Source: Sphaerisporangium sp. TRM90804
Lineage (GTDB): Bacteria > Actinomycetota > Actinomycetes > Streptosporangiales > Streptosporangiaceae
Assembly: GCF_029846175.1 (NCBI RefSeq)
Contig: NZ_JARWAC010000015.1
Span: 248,001-312,000, forward strand
Length of the DNA: 64,000 nucleotides
Reading direction: 5' to 3'
Below the pieces are notes generated by a model. The model was given only the letters and a program-made list of their open reading frames with translations, ran no database searches and was not told the DNA's origin. Below are positions 9,351 to 17,832 of the stretch, one piece after another. Position 1 is the stretch's first letter. Each line of letters starts with the position of its first letter. Both the position numbers and the translations under genes were made by a program.

Positions 9351-9719
9351 CTGTTCTCCGACGGTGCCCCGGCACTCGTGGCCGGTCGGAAGCGCCTTGC
9401 TCTTATGGTCACATTTCGCTCACTGTGCGCAACGGCCGTGCCGCGCGGAACGGGCCCGGCGATGACGGCTCGGGGAACCTCGCCCGGCATGTCAGGGCGA
9501 CCCCCGTCGCCACCGCGCCCGCCCCCCGGCGGGCCACCGGGCTGCGCGCGACCACGAGAGCGGCACGCGGACGCGCCCGCGATCCTTGACGGCACGTAGC
9601 ACCATACCGGCTTAAACCCCGCCCATGAGTGAACCAAGAGGCCACATTCCCACTCGGTACAACGGTCGAACCCGCCCCAAGGGTTTCCCAAAGGCAGAGG
9701 GTTCGTCGAGCGGCGCACG
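9351..9719. other. intergenic region upstream of the kinase operon
   Basis: A 369-bp gap between the YbaK-like gene and the first kinase, both on the minus strand. It must hold the kinase promoter. On the minus strand TTGCGC is followed about 19 bases later by CATAAG, a weak candidate. Short open frames on both strands have no recognisable product and no ribosome site. Confidence 0.3.
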
Positions 9720-10244
9720 TCACAGCGCCAGGGATACCACCTCGGCGGACTTCAGCCGCGAGAGCGCCTCACCGGCGAGCGCCAACTTGGAGCCCCGGAT
9801 TCCGCTGCCGATCACGACGAACGGCCGGCGGGTCACCTCGGTGTCGACCAGCACCGGCCAGTCGCCCGGCAGGCCGAGCGGGGTGATGCCGCCGTACTCC
9901 ATGCCCGTCGACTCCACGGCCTCCGCCTGCGGGGCGAACGACGCCTTGCGGGCGTCCAGATGGCGGCGGACGACGCCGTTGACGTCCGCGCGCATGGTGG
10001 CCAGCACCAGCACCGCCGCGTGGCGGGTCTCTCCGCCGCGCCTGGCCGCGACGATCACGCAGTTGGCCGAGTCGTCCATGCCGACGCCGTACCGCTCGCA
10101 GAACGCCGCCGTGTCGGCCAGGGCGGGATCGATGGGGGCCACCGCGACGTCCTCGGCCATGGTCTCCAGGGCGCGGGTCACCGGGGCCGCGAGCAGGTCG
10201 GGCCGGCCCTTCGCGGGCTCCCATTCGAGCGTGCCCAGCCTCAT
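9720..10244 (-). CDS. YbaK/aminoacyl-tRNA deacylase-like protein
   Basis: A 174-residue protein resembling the YbaK/ProX editing-domain family, whose members hydrolyse mischarged aminoacyl-tRNA. The fold is suggested by the spacing of the central segment NCVIVAARR, the VRRHLDARK helix, the glycine motif EYGGITPLGLP and the ending PFVVIGSGIRGSKLAL. Last gene of a five-gene operon: its ribosome site (GGAGGGG) overlaps the end of the amine oxidase gene. In this setting it might act on a free aminoacyl product or protect against a non-standard amino acid, but that is inference. Confidence 0.8.
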   Translation of the reverse strand: MRLGTLEWEPAKGRPDLLAAPVTRALETMAEDVAVAPIDPALADTAAFCERYGVGMDDSANCVIVAARRGGETRHAAVLVLATMRADVNGVVRRHLDARKASFAPQAEAVESTGMEYGGITPLGLPGDWPVLVDTEVTRRPFVVIGSGIRGSKLALAGEALSRLKSAEVVSLAL

Positions 10245-10248
10245 GGGG

Positions 10249-11901
10249 TCACCCCTCCTTCAGTACGCGGTGATGGAGCTCGGTCACCACCTTACGGGCG
10301 GACTCGAAGGCGCCCGCCTGCCAGGCGATCAGGTGGGTGAGCCAGTCACCCGCGAAGTACACCCGCCCGGCGGGGCGTTGCAGCACCGAGAACGCCTCCA
10401 TGGACGGCCAGCGCACCCACGCGCCCTCGATGTGCGGCTGCCGCCGCCAGGCCACCGAGGCGCTGGCCACGACCTCCTCGCCGTACCTGGCGCCGTGCAC
10501 CTCGCCTCCCAGGGCCACGGCCCGGCGCACGCGCTCGCGGTGCGACATGACGTCGTACCGCTCGGCCGGCGGGCCGGTGTTGTAGTAGCCGACGATCAGG
10601 CCGCGCTGGGTGTGGTAGCCGTAGGAGGGGTACCAGATGTGGCCGACGTCCAGGTCGGTCTCGGTGGCGCCGCCGTACAGGCGGTCCTCGATCTCCCACC
10701 ACCGGGTGCCGTACTCCAGCCCGAGCTTGCCCGCCGACATCGGGATCGGGGTGGCGAGCGCGGCCGTGACGCCGGCGCCGAGGTTGCCCGGGATCCTGGC
10801 CATCAGGTGCGGCGGCAGGGTGGCCACGCAGTAGTCGGCCTTCAGCGGGGCGCCGCCCTCGATGGCCACCTCCACGCCGCCGGGGCGGTCGGTGATCCCG
10901 GTGACGCGGGTGCCGGTGCGGACGCGCCCGGCGCCCACCTTCCCGACCAGGGCGGTCACGATGGCGTCCATGCCGCCGACCGGCTGGAACATCGGGTTGG
11001 CCTGCTCGTAGCCGGCGTCCATCGTGAGCATCCGGCCGAGCCCGAGGCCGAGGACGTCGCTCAGCGCGGGCGGCGGGCCCAGCTCGGTGCCGGGCGCCAC
11101 CCCGGGGTCGACGCGGAACCCGCGCCGCTCGCCGCCGGTGTAGGAGTGCGCGGCGCCGATGTCCCCGAAGTCGGACAGGAAGTCCAGCAGGAGCGCCTTG
11201 TCGTCGCCGGTGAGGCGCGCGTCGAGCGCCCCGGCGTCGGTGGCCTTGGCCAGCAGCTCGGAGATGTACCCGTGGGCGTCCGCGCGGGCGGTGCGCAGGC
11301 GGGTCCTGGTGCCGGAGGTGTAGACGTAGGCGTTGGCGTTGGAGTTGACGAACACCTCCAGCGGCACGCCCAGCTCGCGGCAGTAGTCGAGCGTCACCAT
11401 CCACTGGGCGATGCGCGCCGGGCCGGCGTTGAAGTACGTGCCGTCGCCGAAGGTCACCCTCTGGGTCTCGCCCGCCGCGGCCGACGGGGTCGCCCCCGCG
11501 CCCGGGGCGCCCAGCTCGGTGACGGTGTCGCCGCCGCGCAGGGTCAGCGTGCGCCCGCCGACCCGGTCGCGGGCCTCCAGCAGCGTGCAGTCGTAACCGG
11601 CCTTGCCCAGCTCGTACGCGACCGCGAGGCCGGTCACGCCCGCCCCGAGCACCAGCACGGTGGCCGGCGCGCCGCCGCCCCCGCCGCCACCGCGCAGGGA
11701 GAAGTCGGAGCGGCTGGGCGGGGCGTACGGCGTCGGCGCCCCGGCCCCGGCCGAGGGCCGCACCGGCGCGGTCTCCCGGGTGGGGGCGAGCCCGAGCACG
11801 CCCATCGCCGCGTACATGGCGCCCGCGCCGCCGGCCGCGCCGATGCCGGCCAGCAGCGACCGGCGTGTGAGCGTGGCGCGCCGCGATGATCCGTCGTCCA
11901 C
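10249..11901 (-). CDS. Tat-exported FAD-dependent amine oxidase
   Basis: A 550-residue flavin amine oxidase (monoamine or L-amino-acid oxidase type). The N-terminus has a twin-arginine signal (TRRSLLAG followed by an Ala/Gly-rich hydrophobic stretch), so the folded flavoprotein should be exported. The Rossmann motif GAGVTGLAVAYELGKAG lies near residues 90-106, followed by LEARDRVGGRT. The C-terminus holds the second FAD segment VYFAGDWLTHL. It starts at a GTG just after the M55 gene with no clear ribosome site, implying translational coupling. The oxidised amine is unknown. Confidence 0.88.
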   Translation of the reverse strand: MDDGSSRRATLTRRSLLAGIGAAGGAGAMYAAMGVLGLAPTRETAPVRPSAGAGAPTPYAPPSRSDFSLRGGGGGGGAPATVLVLGAGVTGLAVAYELGKAGYDCTLLEARDRVGGRTLTLRGGDTVTELGAPGAGATPSAAAGETQRVTFGDGTYFNAGPARIAQWMVTLDYCRELGVPLEVFVNSNANAYVYTSGTRTRLRTARADAHGYISELLAKATDAGALDARLTGDDKALLLDFLSDFGDIGAAHSYTGGERRGFRVDPGVAPGTELGPPPALSDVLGLGLGRMLTMDAGYEQANPMFQPVGGMDAIVTALVGKVGAGRVRTGTRVTGITDRPGGVEVAIEGGAPLKADYCVATLPPHLMARIPGNLGAGVTAALATPIPMSAGKLGLEYGTRWWEIEDRLYGGATETDLDVGHIWYPSYGYHTQRGLIVGYYNTGPPAERYDVMSHRERVRRAVALGGEVHGARYGEEVVASASVAWRRQPHIEGAWVRWPSMEAFSVLQRPAGRVYFAGDWLTHLIAWQAGAFESARKVVTELHHRVLKEG

Positions 11902-11906
11902 GGGCG

Positions 11907-12749
11907 TCAGCCGTAGACGCCCGAGCCGCAGGCCACGTGGCCCGCGATCGTGGCGTAGACGCCGAGCAGGCCCATGATGTCGCGGTAGTCGTCGGTGGTG
12001 AACTCGGTGTGGCGCGGCCCGGCCTGCCGGGTGCCGGGAACCAGGGCGCAGCCGGAGGCGATGGCCGTGGAGTTCCACTCGACGCCCAGGGTGAACGGCG
12101 GCGCGACCTCGTAGGGCCGCAGGTCGGCGAGGCGGTTGAGCGCGCGGGCCGTCCCCTCGCGGATGAGCCGCTGGGCGACGCTCGGCGTCAGCAGCTCGGC
12201 GGCGAAGCGGTCGACGCCCTTCTTGACCGCGACGGTCTCGACGTCGCCCAGCAGCGACCGGGCCTCCTCGCACACGGCCTCGTCGCCGGTGACCAGCGCG
12301 ACCGGCACGCCGTAGAACCCGGCGAACGCGGCCACCAGCCGGGTCTCGCCGCAGACCTCGCCGTTGAGGTAGACGTTCTGGATCTCCTTGCCCATCCACG
12401 TGTGGTTGAGCACGCCGTGCTGGACGCCCGCGCGGGCGTGGTAGCCGGCGAAGACGGCGGCCTGGAAGTCGCCGGACAGCCCCTGGGCCATGCGCATGGG
12501 CTTGCCGGGCCCCCGGATGAGCGACGCGCGCGGGTCGAGCAGGTCGACGCGGAGGTTCTTGGTGGAGCCGTGGGCGTCGTTGACCACCACGGCGGTGCCG
12601 CCCGCCTCGAACGCGCCGGCGATGACGGCGTTGGCGTCGGCGGTCATCAGCTCACAGCCGCGCTCGTAGCCGCGGCCCCCGGCGTGCATCTCCTCGGGGT
12701 CGGTGAGCCCGGTCACGCCCTCCATGTCGACCGACACGTAAATCCTCAT
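11907..12749 (-). CDS. M55-family D-aminopeptidase-like protein
   Basis: A 280-residue protein of the DppA/M55 zinc D-aminopeptidase family. The start MRIYVSVDMEGVTGLT carries the metal-binding D-x-E pair. Further family motifs follow: VVNDAHGS (Asp/His), FAGYHARAG (His) and the LNHTW segment. DppA hydrolyses D-Ala-containing dipeptides. The start overlaps the PP-loop gene by four bases. Its place beside an amine oxidase and a QueC-like ligase suggests handling of a D-amino acid or peptide-like metabolite. Confidence 0.88.
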   Translation of the reverse strand: MRIYVSVDMEGVTGLTDPEEMHAGGRGYERGCELMTADANAVIAGAFEAGGTAVVVNDAHGSTKNLRVDLLDPRASLIRGPGKPMRMAQGLSGDFQAAVFAGYHARAGVQHGVLNHTWMGKEIQNVYLNGEVCGETRLVAAFAGFYGVPVALVTGDEAVCEEARSLLGDVETVAVKKGVDRFAAELLTPSVAQRLIREGTARALNRLADLRPYEVAPPFTLGVEWNSTAIASGCALVPGTRQAGPRHTEFTTDDYRDIMGLLGVYATIAGHVACGSGVYG

Positions 12750-13978
12750 CGACGTCCCCAGCTCTCCACCCGTTCCGTGTCCGCCGCCTCCATGGACCCG
12801 AACGTGCCGGACATGAATGCCTCGATCTCCTTGCGCCAGGGCTCGGGGACCTCCTCGACGGCCGGAGGGTAGCACCGCTCCAGCCACCGGGTTGACTCCG
12901 GCGTCGCCTGGAGGTGCTCGGCCGCCCTGGCGAACGGCGTGGTCTCGATGCCGGGCACGTGCGCGCACCCGTATTCGATCATCTCCTGGCCGCCGTAGGG
13001 CGGGGGCTGCTGCCACTTCGCGGCCACCGGCCGGTCGGCGGTGATCGCGGTTCGCAGGGGGCGCCGTTCGACGGCGGCCTGGATGAGCTCCTTGTACAGG
13101 CATTTGCCGCATCGGCCGCACGGCCCCTGGCCGTCGCCGCGCAGACACCAGCGTACCTGCTCCCTGAGCGGCGAACCGAGCGCCAGCTTCATGGTCATCG
13201 CCTCGCTGATCCCCCCGGCGGGCAGGACGAGCGGCAGGCCGGCGGCGGCGAACAGGCGGCCCCAGCGGCCCGCGCCCGACCACATGGGGTTGTCGGGGGT
13301 GTAGCGGTGGACGTACCGGCCGCCGCCCAGCCAGCGCGAGCCCAGCTCGTAGCCGAGCGCCACGCCGCCGAGGTCCAGCGGGCCGGCCAGCAGGACGGCG
13401 CCGGCCATGACCGCGTGGTGCTCGGGGTACCCCGGCCGCGGGTGGCGCAGCAGGAACTCCAGGTCGGACTGGACGACGGTCACGTCCCTGCCCGTCTGGC
13501 GGGCCAGGGCGGCGAGCACGTCGGAGCGGTAGTGCGTCCACCGGTTGGGAACGCGGGGGTGCGGTGTCCGCTGGAAGTGGACCAGCGGGGCGTCCGGCAG
13601 GATCGTCGCGACGGCGGCCGAGTCGGCGCCGCCGCTGTAGGAGATCGCCAGCCGCCCGCCCGCCCGGGGCGACTCCCCCACCGGCCCGGCGTCCACCCCC
13701 CAGCCGTCGTGGAAGGCGGCGGCCAGCGCGTGCGAGATGGGCCGGTCGAACAGGACGCGGCCCTTGGTCCACGGCGCGGCCACCGTCCAGGCGGCCAGCG
13801 CGAGCAGGTCGGGATGGACCTCGCCCCCGGCCAGGTGCGCCGGCGGCCGGATGTGGCAGGTGTCGGTGGCCAGCTCCACCCGCTGCCCGTCCGTGACGAC
13901 CCCGGTGAGCCCCTCCCCCGCGTCGAGCCGCAGCCGCAGCCGCCAGACCCCGTCCTCCGACGTCCAGGTGATCCTCAT
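12746..13978 (-). CDS. QueC-like PP-loop ATPase of unknown function
   Basis: A 410-residue protein with a PP-loop (SGGADS at 115-120) that would bind ATP and adenylate a carboxyl or amide substrate. Near the C-terminus Cys278, Cys287, Cys290 and Cys293 have the 9-3-3 spacing of the QueC zinc site. The N-terminal 110 residues are an extra domain not found in QueC, and no queuosine genes are nearby. It may belong to a family known only by a DUF number. It overlaps the coiled-coil gene upstream and the M55 gene downstream by four bases each. Substrate unknown. Confidence 0.75.
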   Translation of the reverse strand: MRITWTSEDGVWRLRLRLDAGEGLTGVVTDGQRVELATDTCHIRPPAHLAGGEVHPDLLALAAWTVAAPWTKGRVLFDRPISHALAAAFHDGWGVDAGPVGESPRAGGRLAISYSGGADSAAVATILPDAPLVHFQRTPHPRVPNRWTHYRSDVLAALARQTGRDVTVVQSDLEFLLRHPRPGYPEHHAVMAGAVLLAGPLDLGGVALGYELGSRWLGGGRYVHRYTPDNPMWSGAGRWGRLFAAAGLPLVLPAGGISEAMTMKLALGSPLREQVRWCLRGDGQGPCGRCGKCLYKELIQAAVERRPLRTAITADRPVAAKWQQPPPYGGQEMIEYGCAHVPGIETTPFARAAEHLQATPESTRWLERCYPPAVEEVPEPWRKEIEAFMSGTFGSMEAADTERVESWGRR

Positions 13979-14640
13979 GCCTGCTCGCGCCCGCCCTCGG
14001 CGACCGTCGTGACCCCGGCGTCGGCGATCTCCTCACGCCCGGCGTCGGCGACCTTCTTACGTCCCCCGGCCACCTTGCGCCCACCGGCGGCCTTGGCGGG
14101 CTCGGCGGCCTTGGGACCGGCCGCGACCCTGCGCCCCCGGGTGACCTTGGGCTTACCGGCGACCTTGGGCTCGTCGGCCGCCTTGGGCTCCCCAGCGGTC
14201 TTGAGCTCGTCAGTCGCCTTGGGCTCGTCGGCGGCCGCGTCGCGACCGGACTCGTCGCGACCGGACTCGGCGGCCCGCTCGCCACCGCCCGCCGCCCGCT
14301 CCCGGCCGTCGTCGACGGCCTGCCAGAGCAGGACCTCCGCCTGCAGGAGATGGTCGACGGCCGACGCCGTCTCGGCCGCCAGCCGATGCGCCTCCTCCGC
14401 CTTCGCGCCCACGGCCGGATCCGGCGCCGGCGCCGTCCCGGCCGCCGCGACCCGCCGCCGAAGCTGCTCCACCTCACGCCGCAGCGCCGTCATGTCCCGC
14501 TTGAGTGCCTGAACCTCCCACAGGGCGTCCTTGAGATCACCCCGGTGGTCGCCCCTGGTGACGTACCGAAGGTCGAACCGCTTGAAGAGGGCCTGCCGGA
14601 CGCGCGAGGGCGCCAGCATCCGCATGACCAACCGCGCCAT
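13975..14640 (-). CDS. coiled-coil protein with Lys/Ala/Pro-rich repeat tail
   Basis: A 221-residue protein, first gene of the five-gene operon. Residues about 1-30 are basic and amphipathic (MARLVMRMLAPSRVRQALFK). A predicted coiled coil follows at about 40-66 (alternating LKRDM, LRREVEQLRRRV), then an Ala-rich helix. From about 135 the tail repeats short units such as DEPKAT, GEPKAA, DEPKVA, GKPKVT, reminiscent of histone-H1-like tails. I recognise no enzyme motif. A scaffold or surface-associated role is only a guess. Confidence 0.7.
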   Translation of the reverse strand: MARLVMRMLAPSRVRQALFKRFDLRYVTRGDHRGDLKDALWEVQALKRDMTALRREVEQLRRRVAAAGTAPAPDPAVGAKAEEAHRLAAETASAVDHLLQAEVLLWQAVDDGRERAAGGGERAAESGRDESGRDAAADEPKATDELKTAGEPKAADEPKVAGKPKVTRGRRVAAGPKAAEPAKAAGGRKVAGGRKKVADAGREEIADAGVTTVAEGGREQA

Positions 14641-14995
14641 GAGCGGTCACTTTACCGGGAGAAAGGATCTAACTCTGGCCATAGGGCGATTCCAGGCATG
14701 TCACCTTCCAAACCATCCGCCGGACGCGACGGTGAAGGGCGCCATCCGTCCGGCTGAGCACACGGGGACCCTTCTCCTCCCGAACCTCGGACCTCGGACC
14801 TCCGCCCACGATCTTCGGCAGATCTGAGGGGTGACCTACGGCAGATCGAAAGCGCCCGTGGGCACCCCTCGCGTCAAGATGCGATCGGTCGGGGGTGGGT
14901 GTCAGCCACCGTGGAAGAGCCTGCCGGACGCGCGGGCGCCGGCATCGGCATCGGCATCGGCATCGGCATGACCGGACGCGCCCTGAGCGCTCACC
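14641..14995. other. intergenic region upstream of the five-gene operon
   Basis: A 355-bp gap between the coiled-coil gene start and the SRPBCC gene stop, both on the minus strand. It should hold the promoter of the five-gene operon. It contains a short direct repeat (ACCTCGG, twice near 14784) and the hexamer array listed separately. I found no convincing gene. Confidence 0.4.
14941..14969. repeat. hexanucleotide microsatellite (GGCATC)n
   Basis: Four perfect GGCATC units plus GGCAT of a fifth. The array is non-coding and lies just downstream of the SRPBCC gene. Confidence 0.9.
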
Positions 14996-15505
14996 TCAAC
15001 GCCCCGCCGGGCGATCGGCGGAGCACAGCTCGTCGAGCCGCTCCAGGGTGCTCGTCATGCTCGTGATCCACCAGGCGCGGCCGTCGTGCATCTCGGCGCG
15101 TTTGCCCTCGGGCAGGCGGGATCCGTCGAAGATCTCCGTCACGATCGTCGCCCCGGCGCCGTCGGGGGCCAGGTCGAAGATCCACCGATGCCCCCACCGG
15201 GACTCCGCCGCGGACTCGTCGGGATGGCCGCGACCCGGTTTCGGCTCCCAGCCCACCCGCCGGCCGGCCTCGTACTCCACGACGTGGTTGTTCATCTCGT
15301 AGTCGCCGTGCCGGTCGTTGTGCATCCTCATGACGAAGACGTCGCCGACGGCCGAGACCACCGCGTCGGTGACGGCCCCCCGCAGCATGCCGGAACCATC
15401 GAGGTCGAGATGCCTGCGCGGATCCGTCAGGACCCGGAAGATCTCGGCCGCCGGCGCCTCGACCCGCCGGGACACCGCCACCGGCTCGCCTATCTCGCCC
15501 ACCAT
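14996..15505 (-). CDS. SRPBCC-family (START-like) protein
   Basis: A 169-residue helix-grip protein of the polyketide cyclase/START type. It begins with the family strand VSRRVEAPAAEIFRVLTDP and ends with an amphipathic C-terminal helix (WWITSMTSTLERLDEL) that would close the hydrophobic pocket. Such proteins bind small hydrophobic ligands; the ligand is unknown. I chose the ATG at 15505 because GAGGGG lies five bases upstream; the GTG at 15511 would overlap that site. Confidence 0.82.
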   Translation of the reverse strand: MVGEIGEPVAVSRRVEAPAAEIFRVLTDPRRHLDLDGSGMLRGAVTDAVVSAVGDVFVMRMHNDRHGDYEMNNHVVEYEAGRRVGWEPKPGRGHPDESAAESRWGHRWIFDLAPDGAGATIVTEIFDGSRLPEGKRAEMHDGRAWWITSMTSTLERLDELCSADRPAGR

Positions 15506-15633
15506 CAGCACCCCTCACCTGTCACGCCGCACGACTCGGCACCGTGCCGGATGCTACGCCGAAGGTGCGACAGAACGGCCGCTCCGGCCGGTGATCGGCG
15601 ACGGTCCCCGGCGTCCGCGGGCGCCGTCCTGGG

Positions 15634-16407
15634 TCAGCGGCCGGTGAAGGTGGGCTTGGTCTTCTCGGTGAAGGCCTTCAGGCCGGCCCGGGCGTCCTCG
15701 GTGGCGAAGAGGCCGGAGAAGTGCAGGCGTTCGATCTCCAGGGCGGTGGCGAGGTCGGCGTCGAGGCCGTCGTCGATGGCCCGCTTGGCGGCGCGCAGGG
15801 CCAGGGAGGGGCCCTCGGCGAAGCGGGACGCCAGGGACACGGCCTCCTCGTAGACCTGCTCGTCGGGGACCACGCGGTCGACCAGGCCGATGGCGAGCGC
15901 CTCTGCGGCGTCGACGTGGCGGCCGGTGTAGATCAGGTCCTTGGCGCGGGCGGGGCCGACCAGGCGGGGCAGGCGCTGGGTGCCGCCCGCGCCGGGGATG
16001 ATGCCCAGGGCGATCTCGGGCTGGCCGAGCCGGGCGCCCTCGCCGGCCAGGCGGAAGTCGGCGCACAGGGCCAGCTCGCAGCCGCCGCCCAGGGCGTAGC
16101 CGGTGATCGCGGCGACCACGGGCTTGCCGATCGCGGCCACGGCGGTGAAGCACTCCTGGAGGCGGGCCGAGCGCACCGACATCTCGGCGTACGACATGTC
16201 GGCCATCTCCTTGACGTCCACCCCGGCGGCGAACACCCGCTCCCCGCCGTACAGCACGACGGCCCGCACCCCCGGGTCGGCGTCCACCTCGCGTGCCGCG
16301 GCGAGCAGCTCCTCCTGCACCTGGATGCTGAGCGCGTTCATCTTGGGCCGGTCCAGCCGGACGGTGGCCACCCCGCCGGCGGCCTCGACACGCACGAACT
16401 CCCCCAT
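15634..16407 (-). CDS. enoyl-CoA hydratase/isomerase family protein
   Basis: A 257-residue crotonase-fold enzyme that would hydrate trans-2-enoyl-CoA in beta-oxidation. Residues forming the oxyanion hole are seen in FAAGVDVKEM and GYALGGGCELAL. The catalytic-glutamate region GQPEIALGIIPGAGGTQRLPR is a good match to short-chain hydratases of the EchA8 type. The ATG at 16407 has GAGGAGG at ideal spacing; an upstream GTG would start before that site. It is monocistronic here. Confidence 0.92.
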   Translation of the reverse strand: MGEFVRVEAAGGVATVRLDRPKMNALSIQVQEELLAAAREVDADPGVRAVVLYGGERVFAAGVDVKEMADMSYAEMSVRSARLQECFTAVAAIGKPVVAAITGYALGGGCELALCADFRLAGEGARLGQPEIALGIIPGAGGTQRLPRLVGPARAKDLIYTGRHVDAAEALAIGLVDRVVPDEQVYEEAVSLASRFAEGPSLALRAAKRAIDDGLDADLATALEIERLHFSGLFATEDARAGLKAFTEKTKPTFTGR

Positions 16408-16501
16408 CACGCCCTCCTCGGCTGCCACGACACCGCGATCACCGCGGCGCGGGGACCACCCTAGCGGCCGTGCCGCGCCTCCCTTCGAAGCCCGGGACGC
16501 G

Positions 16502-17590
16502 CTAGCGGGCGGCGCGGTCGAGGAGTTCGCGGATGAGGGAGACGACCTCGGCGGGTGAGAACTCCATGGCGTTCTCGCCGACGCTGACCTCGAAGGCGCA
16601 TCGGGTGGGGTCCGGTGAGGTGCGCAGGCGGGGGAACAGCTGGGTGCCGTGCTCGGCGATCATGGCGGCGCCGGCGCGCTCGACGGCGGCGCGGGGGGCG
16701 GGGAGGTGGACGTGGAACATCGGGGCCTGCGGCGGGTCGGGCCAGGCGAGGGCCGCGCCGTCGGCGTTGATCGCCGCCGCGAGCGCCACGGCGTGGTCGC
16801 GGAACTCCGGCATGCGCGGGACGAGCGTGTCGAGCCCGGTCAGGGCCGCCAGGGCGAGCGGCCACGCGTCGTGGACGTTGCCGCCGAGCCTCGTGCGCCA
16901 CGTCGCCGCCTCGCGGAGCATCGGCACGTCGCCGGCGAGCACCGCGCCTCGGACGCCCTGCAGGCTCTTGTAGAGCGACACGTACACCGAGTCGAACAGC
17001 CCGGCGATCTCCTCCAGCGGGCGCCGGTAGTAGGCCTGCGCCTCGAACACCCGGGCTCCGTCGAGGTGGGCCGCCGCTCCCCCGGCGCGCACCTCGGCGA
17101 CCTGGGCGACCAGGTCGTGCCATTCGGGCAGCAGGCCGCCGATGTCGCGCTGCGGCAGCTCCCACACGACCGCCGCCAGCGGCTCGCCGATGAGGGCCAG
17201 GTCGGCGGCGGTCATCAGCTCGTGCCGGTCGCCGGCGGGGTGGAACCGCAGGCCGTGCACGATCGCGTACCCGCGCCGCTCCCAGACGTCCAGGTGGGTC
17301 TGGGGGTGGGCGGCGAACGCCTCGCGGCCGCGGCGCGCGGCGTGGACGCGCAGGGCGACCTGCTGCGCCATCGTCCCGGTGGGGAAGAACAGCGCGGCCT
17401 GCGTGCCCAGCATCTCGGCGAGCCGCCGCTCCAGCCGCGCCACCGGCCCGCGCGGGCCGTCCGGCGGGGTGCCGGGCTCGACGCGCTCCAGCATCTGGCG
17501 CAGCACGACCTCCGGCATCCGCCGCATCGGCGCGTGCAGGAACAGGGATCGTGTGATCCGGGCGCCGCCGCCGGCGTTCGATGGTGTCAC
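16502..17590 (-). CDS. threonine aldolase / beta-eliminating lyase-family PLP enzyme
   Basis: A 362-residue fold-type I PLP enzyme related to low-specificity threonine aldolases. Expected features are FPTGTMAQQVALR (cofactor phosphate region), HLDGARVFEAQ with the PLP-pyridine aspartate, and SLYKSLQG with the Schiff-base lysine. True threonine aldolases carry a histidine stacking on the PLP ring near residue 80; here HPQTHLDVWE may supply it. The start is uncertain: GTG at 17590 or TTG at 17632, neither with a clear ribosome site. It may act on a beta-hydroxy amino acid other than threonine. Confidence 0.82.
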   Translation of the reverse strand: MTPSNAGGGARITRSLFLHAPMRRMPEVVLRQMLERVEPGTPPDGPRGPVARLERRLAEMLGTQAALFFPTGTMAQQVALRVHAARRGREAFAAHPQTHLDVWERRGYAIVHGLRFHPAGDRHELMTAADLALIGEPLAAVVWELPQRDIGGLLPEWHDLVAQVAEVRAGGAAAHLDGARVFEAQAYYRRPLEEIAGLFDSVYVSLYKSLQGVRGAVLAGDVPMLREAATWRTRLGGNVHDAWPLALAALTGLDTLVPRMPEFRDHAVALAAAINADGAALAWPDPPQAPMFHVHLPAPRAAVERAGAAMIAEHGTQLFPRLRTSPDPTRCAFEVSVGENAMEFSPAEVVSLIRELLDRAAR

Positions 17591-17832
17591 GAGGGCAACA
17601 TGCCATCGCCGCCATTGAGTGGCAAGTGCCAACCACTGGCGGCAACGGCCCGCTCACAGCGAGCGCGAGGGCGCGAGAGCGAGCCGCCGACACGCGGACG
17701 GTGAGGACGGCGCCCGGCGATGGCGAACGGCCGCGGGCCGGCGGCGAGCGCCCGGGCCGGCGTCACCGGCCGGCTCAGAGCGAGCGGTGGCGGGGTGACG
17801 GCACCTGCTCGGTCACGGCGCCACCGGCCGGA
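17591..17832. other. low-complexity intergenic region
   Basis: About 240 bp between two minus-strand genes, holding imperfect repeats such as CGGCTCAGAGCGAGCG near 17770 and CGCTCACAGCGAGCG near 17650. These are self-complementary (CGCTC/GAGCG) and could fold as small hairpins ending the GT4 transcript. I see no gene. Confidence 0.4.

Noticed and set aside
9625-11889. Long plus-strand frame over the YbaK and amine oxidase genes
   Set aside because: Antisense to two genes with clear motifs; composition is Gly/Arg/Ala/His-rich and no family is visible.
12746-13978. Queuosine or phage-defence (Qat/CBASS) locus
   Set aside because: Apart from the QueC-like protein, none of the partner genes (QueD/E, TGT, cyclase, TatD-like) is present nearby.
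11907-14477. Extended M55 protein of 856 codons
   Set aside because: The extension overlaps the PP-loop and coiled-coil genes; the family N-terminus MRIYVSVDMEG begins at 12749.
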